Shown: one piece after another, positions 44,691 to 56,683 of the stretch
Position numbering within the stretch: the first letter of the stretch is position 1
Layout of the letters: each line of letters starts with the position of its first letter
Source: Diphasiastrum complanatum
Lineage: Eukaryota > Streptophyta > Lycopodiopsida > Lycopodiales > Lycopodiaceae
Assembly: GCA_029204225.1 (NCBI GenBank)
Contig: CM055104.1
Span: 25,745,285-25,809,284 of the forward strand
Reading direction: 5' to 3'
DNA length: 64,000 bases
Program-made: the position numbers and the translations under genes
Notes under the pieces: generated by a model
Told to the model about the DNA's origin: nothing
Databases searched by the model: none
Seen by the model: only the letters and a program-made list of their open reading frames with translations

Positions 44691-45519
44691 AGGCCCAATG
44701 TTGGACATGACACATGCAGGATGCCAACAGGTCGCTTGTTTCTAATACTTCCGACTCTCTACTTCATTTATGTAGTGTTTGGGCTTCTTGCAGGAGCCTC
44801 TTGGCATATTTTAGAATATTCCATGTCATTCCCAAAATCAGGCAACAACCTTTGACTTGGTTCTTCTTGAATGCACCTCCTTTGCCTTTGGATTTGATTT
44901 TGCTCTTGATGAAAAGAGCCTTGTCATCTCCATCATTGAGAGAGAGCTTCTCCATCCTTGACTTGATGTGTGTTCTCCTACTCTCCTCCACCATGAGAAA
45001 TCCTTGGAGATCTTCAAGACATGGCAATTTGACCATGATTGCATAGCCCATGATTGCATAGCCTTGCACCACGTTAGCAAAATCCACACTTAGTCCATTC
45101 AAAATCAATTGAAGAAGTTCACTCTCCTTTATAGAATCTTCTATGTAAGCAAGCTCCTTGTTTAAGTCTTTAACTCTCAAAACATATGAATGACCACTCT
45201 CTCCCTTGGCTTGAAAACATTGAAGGATAGCAATCTTGAAGTGTTCTTAGATTCATATATTTCTTGAAGAGTTTCCCATGCTTCTTGATCCGAGGTGCAA
45301 GCACCTACCTCCTTAAGAAGCTCATTTGCTACATTCATTTTTGATACAATGGAGGGCAACCTTGCACCTCTTCTTGTATCTTGTAGCTTCTTGAGGGTGA
45401 ATGGGCTCATCCTCATCACCACTTACAATTTCCATTAGATCTTGCAAGACAAGAATAGACTCCATTCTTAGCTTCCAAATAGAGTAATTAGAAGAATTCA
45501 ACCTATCATTTGGATCCAA
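44690..45519 (-). pseudogene. Copia gag, decayed
   Basis: Reading leftwards from 45519: NSSNYSIWKLRMESIL, then ACTSDQEAWETLQEIYES and an LLQLILNGL segment with the IKSRMEKLS tail, the pattern of Copia gag (UBN2-type) proteins. Frames change near 45380 and 45180. A 15-base tandem duplication (catgattgcatagcc, 45035-45064) repeats GYAIM within the protein. No zinc knuckle or protease follows. Confidence 0.8.
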
Positions 45520-47717
45520 GAGACATGCATTTATGGAAGCCTTCTTCCTCTAATCAAGAGCTTGATAAACAAAAAATGGATGCAAAATATAAATGATTGA
45601 AAATATAGCTATCCCACTACCTAGGGACTTGAGAAAGCTCAAACCTTGACCTCTCAACAAGATCCTACCTGATCTTGTCAAATCTATACAACAAAAATGG
45701 AAACTAGCTTGAATTGGAATGAAAATTGGATCTAGAATTGCCTCCTCCTTGATCTTGACTTAACAAGGTACTTGGATCCACCTAACCTGAACCAAAAGGA
45801 ATCAAATGCACATAAATGTCTCTTCAAATCATCCCTACAAAATCAGGTTGAATCACTTTGCAATAATCAATCCAAACTATCAGACAAAAACTAGTCATGA
45901 AGGAAGATCTCAGATCTACTCATAATTGGATGGCAAATCCATCACATATCTATACATGAATGCCTCGGATTTGAGCATTTAGGGCTACCTCTAATCCATC
46001 CATGACCTAGCCCTAGTGTCTAACCTAATAGGTCATAAGATCATCCTACAAGATCTTGAGATCCAAAAACAATGTAAAACTTGCGATTTTTGGCTCCTAG
46101 AAAAACTCTAGCCTATCTATTTGTTTGATCAAAAAACCCATGTTCTAGCTTGCTATACCTTAGTCCGACCTAGTCTCCTCAGTCTGATCTCAAGCCAGTT
46201 TAGTCCAATCTCGATCGAGTCTTCTTAGTCCGACCGATTCACCTTAGTTAGAGTCCCCTCAGTCTGATCTCGACCGATTCACCTCTGTCCATGTCCCCTC
46301 AGTCCGAGTCCAGACGTTCAAATCTCAACCAAGTCTAGAGCTTCAAATCTCAACCAAGTCCAGATTTTCAACTCTTGATTGAGTCCTTACGCTGGAATCT
46401 CAACCAAGTCATTGCATTGACACATTGACTGAGTCCACATTTTATATCTCAACCGTAGTCATTGCATTGCCATCTCGACCAAGTCTTGACATCAAAAGTC
46501 TCGACCAAGTCATTACGCTGGAATCTCAACCGAGTCATTGCATTGACACATCGATCGAGTCCACATTTCATATCTCAACCGAGTCATTGCATTGCCATCT
46601 CGGCCGAGTCATAACATCAAGTCTCGACCGAGTCCTACTAATACTAGCAAGTGGAGATGAGATGTAATGTTGGTTTCCTAGAGTTGGTTGTGCTGCCAAA
46701 TTTTTATTTGTTGAACTCTCCGTATACTTCTATTGCCATCCTTCTCAACCCAACATAGTGTTGTTTGAAACTACATGCTTTTTTGGAATCTATTTTGGGC
46801 TTGCCTAGCGGCTTCAGTTCAATTATTGGACATGAGCTCCAAGTGTTGTCTAGGCTCAGACTTGAGCTCCAGAGCTAGCTCTTAGATCATGATAGCTAAG
46901 TGACTAGCTCACCACTAATTGTAAAATTTGAACTGTAGCTCAAAAGTAGGCCATTTAGGCTGTCATTGGAAAGCTCTTGTCGAGCGCTTTATATTAATGC
47001 AAAAGTGGTCTCAATCGCAAATACGGCAAAAAAATTATACTTTCTTTCAATGAGCAACAAACTAAAATAATTAACCATTGAAATTGGTGCGGGAAGAAAT
47101 GGGGTAACCATTGGGTAGAAAAATGTTTTATTTTAAAAAGTTTGATTGACAACTTTTGACATCCTATGTGGCAATATAGGGTCTTTTTGGGTTTTATAAC
47201 TCCGTTGATAATCACTTAGAAAAAGCTTTATATGCCCAAAGAAAAAATTGTCAAAATTTTCATGTTATAGCTTTTTCAAAAATAATGCCAATCCATTCAT
47301 GTACTTTGCTAACTTTCCAAAACAATTGCCTAAGTAGAGTTGAGTAGAGAGGCCCACATTGTTATGATTTACATCGATTCAAACCAGCCACACTCTTGTA
47401 AGTCATTTATTTTATTCATCCCATATGGAAGCCAAAAGTAGAAGCACCAGGGCAGCAACTTACAAACTGCAAAATATTTCAATTGCAGAATAAAGAAAGT
47501 AGAACAATAGTTAGACTATTCGACTGCTTGCCTTTCATCTGGACTTGAGATGAGCCATTCCCAAGGAAAGCAAGGTATTATTAAGAAATGAAGACAAGTC
47601 CACTCCAGTGATTATCTAGACTTTTGGGCATTCTTAAAGTAAGCAATGAGAATGTACACTAAGAGCAAAACTCTCAAAGTAGTGATAAGAGATCTTGACT
47701 AAATTACAGAACTGCAA
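45520..47717. other. Spacer with a hierarchical repeat
   Basis: No gene seen. The array at 46150-46640 is described separately. The remainder is AT-rich intergenic DNA leading to the minus-strand gene at 48049. Confidence 0.5.
46150..46640. repeat. CTCGACCGAGTC-type array with a 126-bp higher-order unit
   Basis: The short motif tc(t/a)c(g/a)acc(g/a)agtc recurs about every 25-31 bases. From 46391 a larger unit of about 126 bases repeats (46391-46516, 46517-46640), each with gctggaatctcaacc, attgcattgacac, atatctcaacc, attgcattgccatctcg and gtctcgacc in the same order. The base motif is close to that at 25300-25870. Confidence 0.8.
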
Positions 47718-48048
47718 TTACCTTCTATTGGCAGATTTCTGGCCACGCCAAAAAATGCAAATAAACTGTCTGAGATAATCCTGGAGCTGCACAGCCCTTA
47801 TTATATCACGTTTGTTTATCATTTTACTTGCTATACCTCCACTGAAAACGGCTGGGAGTAGCCCAAGGCTAGTACGTAAGGAAAGCGGCATATAATAATT
47901 GAGATTTTGAGAAATACCCATTTTGTTGTTTACTTGTAGCAGCTGGAAGCAAAAGCCAGTAGCATTCGTAATGTATTGATAATTGTGAAGCACACGTAAT
48001 TGAGGCAAATAGAACTCAAAAGACAATAAAGGACACTGAAAACATGGG

Positions 48049-49407
48049 CTAGTGTTGAGATATGCGCCTGATCCTAGCTGTTGCATCATTTGTTGAGGGA
48101 TGGAGGACGTGGGCATCTTCCAAATAAGGGATCGAAGATAAGGAAGGCGCAAAGATGCGTCTGAAGGAGATAGATCGTGGTGGATAGACGATGTCATTGC
48201 CAAGGGAGAGGGTAGCTTTCAAATTTGGGAGATGGAATGGGAGAGAATCAGTGCAGGAGAGGCGGGGAATATCCTCGTCTTGACTATTCGCTGTTGGGCT
48301 GTCCGATTTGGTTGAGTAGAGCTGATTGTCGGCAGAGGAGGCTGTTTTGAGCTCCAGGCTGCTGACGCTGGATCTAGTATCATCGCCATAACTCCAGAAA
48401 ACACCTCCTCCTGGATCGCGCATTTGCCTATACACACTGCTCAGGGGCGCCTTCGAGGATATTCTGACAGACAGTTCATCATCGGTCCTTTTCAACTTGT
48501 TCAGAACGTTGCTGCACATGGCTACATCCATTGCCAGATCGTTCGCATTCGGTAATTTTACAGATTCACTGCATATATCTAGGTAAAAGTCCAGATCGTT
48601 CGATTTATTCTTGTTTACCTCCTCTCCGCGATGAAGCACAAAAGGCAGGTATGCATCTCCCTTTCCCGCAAGCAAATTGGTCAATTTATTGGAAGAGAGC
48701 TCGTGCACGCTTTCTGACAAGTTAAAGGTGCAGCATTCAGAGAGCAAAGAAGATTCCTTTTCACGATCCGAATCTGAGAGGTAGATCGAGGCGCTCTCAC
48801 CCAGATCAGCAACAGCCATGGGAACAGTGACACCACCCGCCGCAGCTCGTGAAAATGGCTCGGATTCTTTGAAGTAGCTCTCGGCTTCGAAGATGCTGAG
48901 CTCGCCTGAGTTCAAGTCTACACCATGATGAGGTAAATGTCTAGCAAGAGGTGCATGGATGGGATCTACATGGCTAGCCACTGGGCTATCTATGAGGATT
49001 TTTTCGAGGCTATGCGATCGCATATCTATGAAACGAACCTGCGGCAACTGCTGCATTTCATCTGCCATGTGATCCCCAATCTCTTTGAGCTGTGGACTGA
49101 GCGGTGGACTGTCCAGAGTACGCCATTGGGATGCTTGGCTTATGCTGTTGTGGAGGGAAATGCTCCTCCGCTCTGCCTTGGATCTTGAAAGGTGCTTTAT
49201 TTTGGCCTCGTTAGTCACATACGCGAGCAGCGATGCATCCACTTTTTTCTTGGAGAAGTTAGAGAAATAAAATGATTCGGAGATTAAGCCCGACCAATGA
49301 CTAGCATAATCTGAACTGAGATCAGAAGTCTGGGAGCTTTCATCCCTGGCAGCAAAGGGATCTAGCTCTTGGCTACTCTCACCTCGCTTTGAGACACATG
49401 ATCCCAT
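48049..49407 (-). CDS. MGSCVSK-type protein, probably N-myristoylated, function unknown
   Basis: This is an uninterrupted 452-codon frame and one of the few intact host-type genes here. The start MGSCVSK fits the N-myristoylation consensus (Gly2, Ser/Cys at 3-6) with a nearby Cys for palmitoylation, so the protein is likely attached to the plasma membrane. The rest is Ser-rich and probably disordered, with short ordered-looking segments: VDASLLAYVTNEAKIKHLSR, TLDSPPLSPQLKEIG, and GELSIFEAESYF. The last two pieces and the DASLLAY segment faintly resemble phytochrome-kinase-substrate (PKS) proteins, but I am not confident. No transmembrane helix or enzyme motif is seen. The stop is at 48049-48051. 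Conserved codon pattern and length argue for a real gene. Confidence 0.75.
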   Translation of the reverse strand: MGSCVSKRGESSQELDPFAARDESSQTSDLSSDYASHWSGLISESFYFSNFSKKKVDASLLAYVTNEAKIKHLSRSKAERRSISLHNSISQASQWRTLDSPPLSPQLKEIGDHMADEMQQLPQVRFIDMRSHSLEKILIDSPVASHVDPIHAPLARHLPHHGVDLNSGELSIFEAESYFKESEPFSRAAAGGVTVPMAVADLGESASIYLSDSDREKESSLLSECCTFNLSESVHELSSNKLTNLLAGKGDAYLPFVLHRGEEVNKNKSNDLDFYLDICSESVKLPNANDLAMDVAMCSNVLNKLKRTDDELSVRISSKAPLSSVYRQMRDPGGGVFWSYGDDTRSSVSSLELKTASSADNQLYSTKSDSPTANSQDEDIPRLSCTDSLPFHLPNLKATLSLGNDIVYPPRSISFRRIFAPSLSSIPYLEDAHVLHPSTNDATARIRRISQH

Positions 49408-51395
49408 CGCACCAGTCAGCTATTTTTCCAACATTAACGCGTCAGTTTTTAATCTGAGGTACCATCAGCTAGACTCAGGACAATAGACTCAGGACAAACA
49501 GCTACATCAGAATATTCCACGAAATTCTGTTAGACGTCCTTACATCATTTCCAAATTCCAAGCCATCCTACACTTGCCAAGATCTAACCAGGCAGACCTC
49601 CTCTTGCTCCCCCTATCTCTGTACTGTTCGCCTGAAACTGATGTCCTATCACAAAAAATCAGTGACAAGCACAAAGGCTGATCAGTGATCACGCTCCATA
49701 TGCTCAAGAGCCGACTCTACAATACTCGTAGCTCACCGAAAAATTGCATGGCAGCATCCTAGTACATATGTAACAGCACGAAGCACTAAGAAAGAGTGGG
49801 CTTACCTCCGATCCAAAAAATGCAGAGGAACGTGTAAGGGAGCTAGCTTGCAAGTGAAATAGACACTTCAACCAGGAGCCAGCTGCCAGCACCCAATTAC
49901 CTCGCTGATTTTGACACAGATCAGGAGCTGACTTCACACAAAATAACCTCATGGTCGAGCAAGCTAGCGAGATATTGCGACTCAACTCATCTATCGATCC
50001 ATCGATCGAGAGAGAAAAGAGTACAGTAAGTCATAACTAAAGAGTAGAGACACAGCGCAAACTGATTGGGACTCAGGACAATATACCTATATATATACCA
50101 ATTTACGCTCTAAAAAGAAAAAAAAATCCAGAAATACACACAGGTAAAAGGAAAAACAACAACAAACGAAACCCAGAGATGGCAAGTCTGAAACTATATT
50201 AAAAGACGAGAGTGTACGGTGCAGCCAAAACTGGAAAGAATTCATCTGTCCTTGGCCTTGGGCCCTGATGGCTCATGCTCCAGCCAGCCATGGCTCCAAT
50301 TTTTCCACGTCGATCTCTTCCAATAGTAGCTGTTTCTTTTTGTCTCTAGTTACAGTATCAACCCAGATTGGAGCAGTACGCGACTGCCCAGACCCTACTG
50401 CTCTACAATTATTATATTTTTTGCTCTTATACTACAATAATTATCATGACTATAGAGAGGATATTATTTGTCACCCTCGTTTCAGGGTGCAGGTAGGAGC
50501 CACCCTCATCCAACACTATAAAATACAACATGAAAATGAATTAATAATCATGCCCTTGTTTGGTGCTCCCAAGCTGCTGGATGGAGGATTTAGGGCCCAC
50601 CCTAGTTCAACCATGTAAAATACACCTTGGAAATGAATAAATAATCATGTCACTTTTTGGTTCTCCCATATTGCTGCTAGGTGGAGGGTTCGGCCTTGCG
50701 TGCAACTTGAGTCCAATCCTAACTCTATCACCTTCTGCCATGTGTTCAGTGTCATCTAACTTGGCAGCTTCTTGCCACTCATGTAACAAGTTGTGCTTAG
50801 TGACTTCTTAAATCTTGATTTGTGAGCAAGCTCTTCATTAAAACTCGGAGTTCAACCACATGTTATAAAATGATTTTTGTACAACTAATAGTGAAGATGT
50901 GGCAAAATTTGAATGTTTATGATTAAATTGAGCAGTGGCGTGCTTTAATTCATTTGATGCCTTGAAGATGGAAGGCTAGCCTTCCCACCCTTTCACGACT
51001 ATCTTTTATTATTATTTCATAGAAATGCATTTTCAGTTTGGTCTATCTAAAGGGTGATGATCAAGGAAAAACAAAAAGGTAGTAATCATAGAATTATCCA
51101 TTAACTTCAAATTGAGAGATTGGGAAATAATTGTAATGATGGTGTTTTCTACAAGAATTCAAAAAGTAAACAGATATTTGCATGATATGCGCTCCAAAAC
51201 ATTTAGCTTGGGACTTGTGAGTCTCAAAATTTTGGTATTAAAAGTTTCAAAGATGACCTCCCAAAATGATATACGTAATGTCATAGATTCTTACCACCAT
51301 GAACCACAAAGTTTGTTTTATTTTCTCCCAAGAGCTTCCTATCATTATAATCTCTGCACAAAGAGTACACACAAAGAAAGTCTCTAAATAAATAA
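49408..51395. other. 5' region of the MGSCVSK gene and spacer
   Basis: The first ~680 bases are the probable 5' UTR and promoter of the minus-strand gene. The phrase gactcaggacaata occurs at about 49473, 49487 and 50069. Beyond 50100 the DNA is AT-rich with no recognised gene up to the inverted duplication at 51396. Confidence 0.5.
50089..50098 (-). promoter_or_regulatory. TATA box of the MGSCVSK gene
   Basis: On the minus strand GGTATATATATAGG lies about 680 bases before the ATG at 49407. A long leader, possibly with an intron, would be needed. No other TATA-like site closer to the ATG looks as good. Confidence 0.45.
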
Positions 51396-54300
51396 CAATA
51401 GAATGGTGCTTACTATCATGCTACTGCTCATACTTTTACTGACCTTCTTGATTAAGAGTACTACTACTCATTTGGTGGTGTTGCTATCCTTTCTACGATA
51501 GCTCTATGATTGCTATAAATACCTTACGTAGTTGTAACTATGCGTTGACACACACATGTAGTCTACATTATCAGGACCATAATCTTACCTTTCGATAAGC
51601 ATTAAGAACTTTCACCAATCACAGGTATGTACTCTCACACTTCGCTCCTATTCAATCGATGAGGGTTCCACCATTCCCTATTGTACTTTGATATATTATT
51701 ATGGTTGAAACTAAAAACTGTTTGGCATTGAAAGTAAGTATGACATTCGTAGCTTCAAACTCGTCAATTTAGTCTTGTTGTGATAATGCATGAAGATACA
51801 ATAGGAGTGATTACATCATGGCATCTTTGTAGGATTACGCTTCCAACACCATCCAGGTATGAGCCTGTTCTGAAGCTTGCTTAATTGTTTTTAACACCTC
51901 GATGAAGTTAAAGACATTATTCTACCTTTCATGACTACTTCTGCTATACCTTCAATGTTCTATTTTTTCTTTGCATCGCGCTTATTACTTACACGATTAT
52001 TTTTGGATAACCATTAAATTAACCCATGACAGGTTATCATTACGATGTTTGGCCCATAAAGCCAAAAATTCTTTTTTTTTTTTAAAGAAAACATAGCAGC
52101 TCTTAAAAGTTTTATTACGGCATTTTCCCTTTCAAGTTTATACTAGTAATTACAACTAGTCAACGAGCTTGTACACCCTTGGAAAGCACGGATCTGCTCA
52201 AGGGGTTTTGACACCATTACACAACTCACATGTGGGTCAACGGGTTAGTATGGCATGGATTTGCCCTAATATTGTTGTACGTGTGTGCTCGCTCACTTTA
52301 AAAATCGTTTCAAACAAACTATTCATACATGTCTAGCAAGTGTCCTTTCACTATTTTGATACATATTACAAATTAATAATTGATATAGACTAATGCTTGT
52401 TACACTGATCAGTATGGCTTTCGCCTTGATACGGTAATATAACGACTTAACATATCGCTAAAAATCACCAATGAATGGGAATATTGGACTATTATTATTT
52501 CACTCTAAAACTAAGTTGTTAAGTAGCAATGTTTATTTTTTACATGGATAACAACTTACATTCAGCGTTGACACCTGTCTTCCTCACATACTAACTCGTG
52601 TGGCTTTGTGTTGTGGGATGGTGGCAGGTACCAGCTGGATGTCTTAAAATAAGTCTTGCTTTATGGTGATTTATTGTATTGTATTTACTTTTCAGCTATA
52701 TTGTATCTTGTTGGCTTATGAATAAAGGTTTCAAAGGGTTTGGTCTTGCTTAAGCAAGAGGAAATATGTGAATGCTTTAAACTCTCTCTCTGCATCCTTG
52801 GGTATCCTTCAAACCTTTACTTTTTATTTATGATTCATCGACTAACAAAGGTCCTTTTTTATGATCAGTCCTCAAGTTGGTTTGAAGATGTCGTTGTCTT
52901 AGGTTAGGGGGAGCCCCTTCCTCCTCCTAACCATTTTGTTCAGACTTTGATATGTTGCATGAAAAAGGCCGCTGCTTTACGTGGTTTTACTAAGAATACT
53001 GATCGGGCTACATGTCTCACTGTTGGGCTTGAAGATAGGGTCTTATGTTTTGTTGATCTTGATTCAGATTCTTTATTTTCTTATGTGTGTTCCACTGTGA
53101 ATGCTTTATGATAATTTCTCTTTCATTCACTGATACTCATTCCACGACTCACTCAGAATATCTAATCTCGAAGGAAGCATAGTTGTCTTAGATGCCTAAC
53201 TATTTTCGCTCCCTTCATGGTTGTCTTTGACACCGACAAGATATTCCTCCTGTCGATCTAAGTTATAGTCTGAATCTATAGTTTGGTAAAGATCCTATTA
53301 TAATTTGCATGTTGAGTTCTCTCTAATCATTCTGCATCCATAAAAAGAAACCCAACAAGCTGGTATCAAAATAGTAGAAACCCAACAGACTGATATCAGA
53401 GCCGTCGTTCCAAACTGTTATTAGTATTCAAGACTATTTTACAACTTCTTAGATATTTCATCATGGAAGGTACATCTTCATAAATCCACTTAATCAATAA
53501 GTTCAACGATGATGACTTCCGCATGTTGCGATTCAAAATGAAGATGATACTCAATTAAAAAAAACTCTGGGGATACATCAATGGTTCAATAGCCAAGTCG
53601 GCTGAACCTGACATGCTGACCGCTTGGGAAGCTAAGGATGGCAAAGATCTTGCCATTGTATCTCAGAAACTTAAAGATTCACAAATAACTCATGTAGCAA
53701 ATTGTTCTAGCTCCAAAGAAGCTTGGGACATTCTTACTGGTCTATATGAAACAATAAGCAAGACCAAACCCTTTGAAACCTTTATTCATAAGCCAACAAG
53801 GTACAATATAGCTGAAACGTAAATACAATAGAGTAAAACACCATAAAGCAAGACTCATTTCGAGACATCCAGCTGGTACTTGCCAGCATCCCACAACACA
53901 AAACCACGCGAGTTAGTGTGTGGGGAATATAGGTGTCAACGCTGAATGTCAGTTGTTATTGATGTACAAAATAAGCATTGCTACTTAACAACTTAGTTGT
54001 AGAATGAAATAATAATACTCCAATCTTCCCATTCATTGGTGATTTTTAACGATAGGTTAAGCCATCATATTACCGTATCAGGGCAAAAGGCATACTGATC
54101 AGTGTAACATGCATTAGTCCATACCAATTATTAATTTTTAATACGTATCAAAATAGTGAAAGGACACTTGCTAAACATGTACGAATAGTATCTTTGAAAT
54201 GATTTTTAAAGTGAGCAAGGACACACGTACGACGATATTAGGGCAAATCGATGCCATACTAATCCATTGACCCACGTGTGAGTCGTGTAATGGTGTCAAA

Positions 54301-54996
54301 ATCCCTTGAGCAGATCCGTGCTTTCCAAGGGTGTACAAGCTCGATGACTAGTTTTAATTACTAGTATAAACTTGAAAGGGAAAACACCGTAATAAAACTT
54401 TTAAGAGCTGCTATGTTTTCTTTAAAAAAAAGGAAAGAAATTTTGGCCTTATGGGCCAAAAATCTTAATGATAACATGTCATGGGTTAATTTAAGAGTTA
54501 TCCAAAAATAATCGTGTAAGTAAACAGGCTCATAGTTGGATGGTGTTGGAAGCGTAATCCTGCGAAGATGCCATGATGTAATCGCTACTATTGTATCTTC
54601 AAGCATTACCACAACGCGACTAAATTGACGAGTTTGAAGCTACGAATGTCATACTTACTTTCAATGCCAAACAGTTTTTAGTTTCAACCATAATAATATA
54701 TCAAAGTACAATAGGGAATGGTGGAACCCTCATCGATTGAATAGGAGCGAAGTGTGAGAGTACATACCTGTGATTTGTGAAAGTTCTTAATGCTTATCGA
54801 AAGATAAGAGTATGGTTGTGATAATGTAGACTACATGTGTGTGTCAAAGCATAGTTACAACTACGTAAGGTATTTATAGCAATCATAGAGCTATCGTAGA
54901 AAGGATAGCAACACCACCAAATGAGTAGTCGTACTCTTAATCAAGAAGGTCAGTAAAAGCATGAGCAATAGCATGATAGTAAGCACCATTCTATTG
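51396..54996. repeat. Large inverted duplication (arms about 1.35 and 1.24 kb)
   Basis: The left arm 51396-52752 and the right arm 53755-54996 are reverse complements over almost their full length, with scattered substitutions and a gap: the left arm has about 115 extra bases near 51880-52000. The outer ends are caatagaatggtgctt and its complement; both are flanked by TAA (51393-51395, 54997-54999). The loop of about 1 kb holds a Copia primer-binding site and gag fragment. The right arm interrupts that gag at 53755. The arms contain no clear gene. This could be a foldback-type element or a rearranged LTR. Confidence 0.85.
53374..53754 (+). pseudogene. Copia primer site and gag start, decayed
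   Basis: The phrase aaacccaaca(a/g) followed by tggtatca or tgatatcagagcc occurs twice (about 53348 and 53376), so an LTR end with primer-binding site is duplicated. A gag start follows near 53463: KFNDDDFRMLRFKMKMIL, then LWGYINGSIAKSAEPDM and AWDILTGLYET, with one stop at an expected Ile or Lys. It is cut at 53755 by the inverted arm. Confidence 0.7.
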
Positions 54997-54999
54997 TAA

Positions 55000-56032
55000 A
55001 CCATCATCTATTGAAAATATCCGTTGCGAAGCACTGGTGGATTGGATACTAAGCTACCAAATGCGGTATAATCCAATATACAAGTAAGTTGATGACAGGG
55101 TCCATCGCTGGTTTTTCAACATACAACTATATGATGGTTCATCGCTGGTTATTCAGCAAGTATCTACGTCAAACACATAGTGCAATGCAAATGTTACGTA
55201 GTTTATGAAGCAATACTGCTAACAACAATATGCACTCAAGCAGAATGCCAGTGATCGGACGAATGTTTCTCAATGCTTTTTGTGTACACACTAGCATGCA
55301 AGTCAGCGATAGTCGCTAAAATGAGAGGAAGGATTGTTAAGATTAAAGGATCCACTTCTTTTATTGGTGTTTTGGAAATACTTGTCTTGCAATGTGGAAA
55401 GGCTAGGTCGTTTCAGAAGGCGTTCAATTTCCCGAATATTATCAACATCCCAAAGGTTGGAAAGCAGCCTAGCATTAGGATCTTTGTATAACTCAATAGA
55501 GACATCAAGCATGTATTGGTGGAGGAACTTGAAAGTAAGGTGAGCTTTGACGACATCTCTAGCATACTTGTGCAACCAAAGGAAGAAAGCTTACATTCAT
55601 TCATGTAATTATCTCACTTACATCATGTGTCATGGTGTGGTGCCGTTATGTATATATACATGCAACAATTATAACAACTGTGTGGGCAGTGAGCGCTCTG
55701 GCTAGACTATTGAAATATCATTAATAGCTTTCCAGCGATCTACCTCAGGGTCATTTCTGGCTTTACAATTGTCAAAACGGTGTCCCACCGACAAAATTAT
55801 GAGGATTTTTTCACACCTGTCTCGGTTTTCTTGGTTTTTTAAAGTAAAAAACCACAGCTTTAAAGTGCTCCAGTCACAGCCTATTCACCTGTCCTCTGTT
55901 CTTGTGAATTGATATGAACTCTAAAACCAATTTGGCAATCCATGTGCCTCAATCAGTTTCTCATGCCCTTTGGTTGCTTTATCAACCATAGGACTCGGCT
56001 TTCAGCTAACCCCTTATTGCACCTCTCACAGG
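55000..56032. other. Spacer with an unrecognised 90-codon frame
   Basis: A minus-strand frame (55303-55575) has an even amino-acid composition but no known motif. The part from about 55970 may be the leader of the Copia unit described next. Confidence 0.35.
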
Positions 56033-56282
56033 CTCCGATACCATGTCAAGGATCTTCCTAGCAGTATAGTTAGCTATTTGCAAGCAATCACGAGTCACAC
56101 AGATTCAGAAAGAGAGATCACTCCACAACCCAAGAGAATACTTTCTGAACTGTATTCACAAAAAGACTAATGAGTACATATATAGAATATTATTTTGGGC
56201 GGCACCACAGCATGGTGTTCCGGTCCCCGTTATGGGACGCGTGTCCAAACTCTCTTCAGTATGTACCGTCAAACTAGCACAC
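56033..56282 (-). repeat. Short Copia-type LTR with primer-binding site
   Basis: On the minus strand the proposed 238-base LTR (56282-56045) starts TGTGTGCTAGTTTG and ends GATCCTTGACA. It is followed by TGGTATCGGAGCC (56044-56032), an initiator-Met primer-binding site with one mismatch. A TATA-like CTATATATG lies near 56176. The right boundary is a guess and no second LTR was found. Confidence 0.45.
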
Positions 56283-56564
56283 ATGCGGACTGTTATACAA
56301 ATAGTAAAAACTTGAAAGCACTGCTAAAAAAAAGTCATGGAACTGTAAGAGAAACTTAGGATTACTCATTCTAACAGCTGCTCCTCTAAAGGTTAGAACT
56401 CGAGGTGAAGGAGTATTGGTGAGGGAGCCCAACATGGAGGCATTGCTTGCTTCCAAGCAAGCTCCATATCCGTTGGAATGACCTGATTGTGCTGAGATCA
56501 GCCTTCTGGATGCGGCCGATTGGTTCCCAGCCCCAGCCGCGTTGAGACTTACCCCCTTCCCCAT
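56283..56564 (-). CDS. Possible first exon of a divergent gene
   Basis: ATG at 56564 opens a frame beginning MGKGVSLNAAGAGNQSAASR, rich in Ala, Ser and Gly and less AT-rich than the surrounding DNA. It points away from the plastid-type exon at 56684, only 120 bases apart, so the two could share a bidirectional promoter. Conserved motifs are not visible and the last part (LQFHDFFLAVLSSFYYLY) probably reads into an intron. I do not recognise the product. Confidence 0.3.
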
Positions 56565-56583
56565 GTGAAACCACCCTAAGTTG

Positions 56584-56592
56584 CATAAAAGG
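56584..56592 (+). promoter_or_regulatory. TATA-like box for the plastid-type exon
   Basis: The sequence gcataaaagg lies about 100 bases before the ATG at 56684, a normal plant spacing. Confidence 0.45.
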
Positions 56593-56683
56593 TATCCTGA
56601 GAAAATTGCGAAGAGATAGAATGAAGAGATTTGAGGAACTCCTCGTGTTGCAGCAGCAACAGGTGTAGTAGTTGTTTGTAGCT

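Noticed and set aside
49704-49985. 94-codon minus-strand frame in the leader of the MGSCVSK gene
   Set aside because: Cys- and Ser-rich without a domain; more likely 5' UTR or intron sequence.
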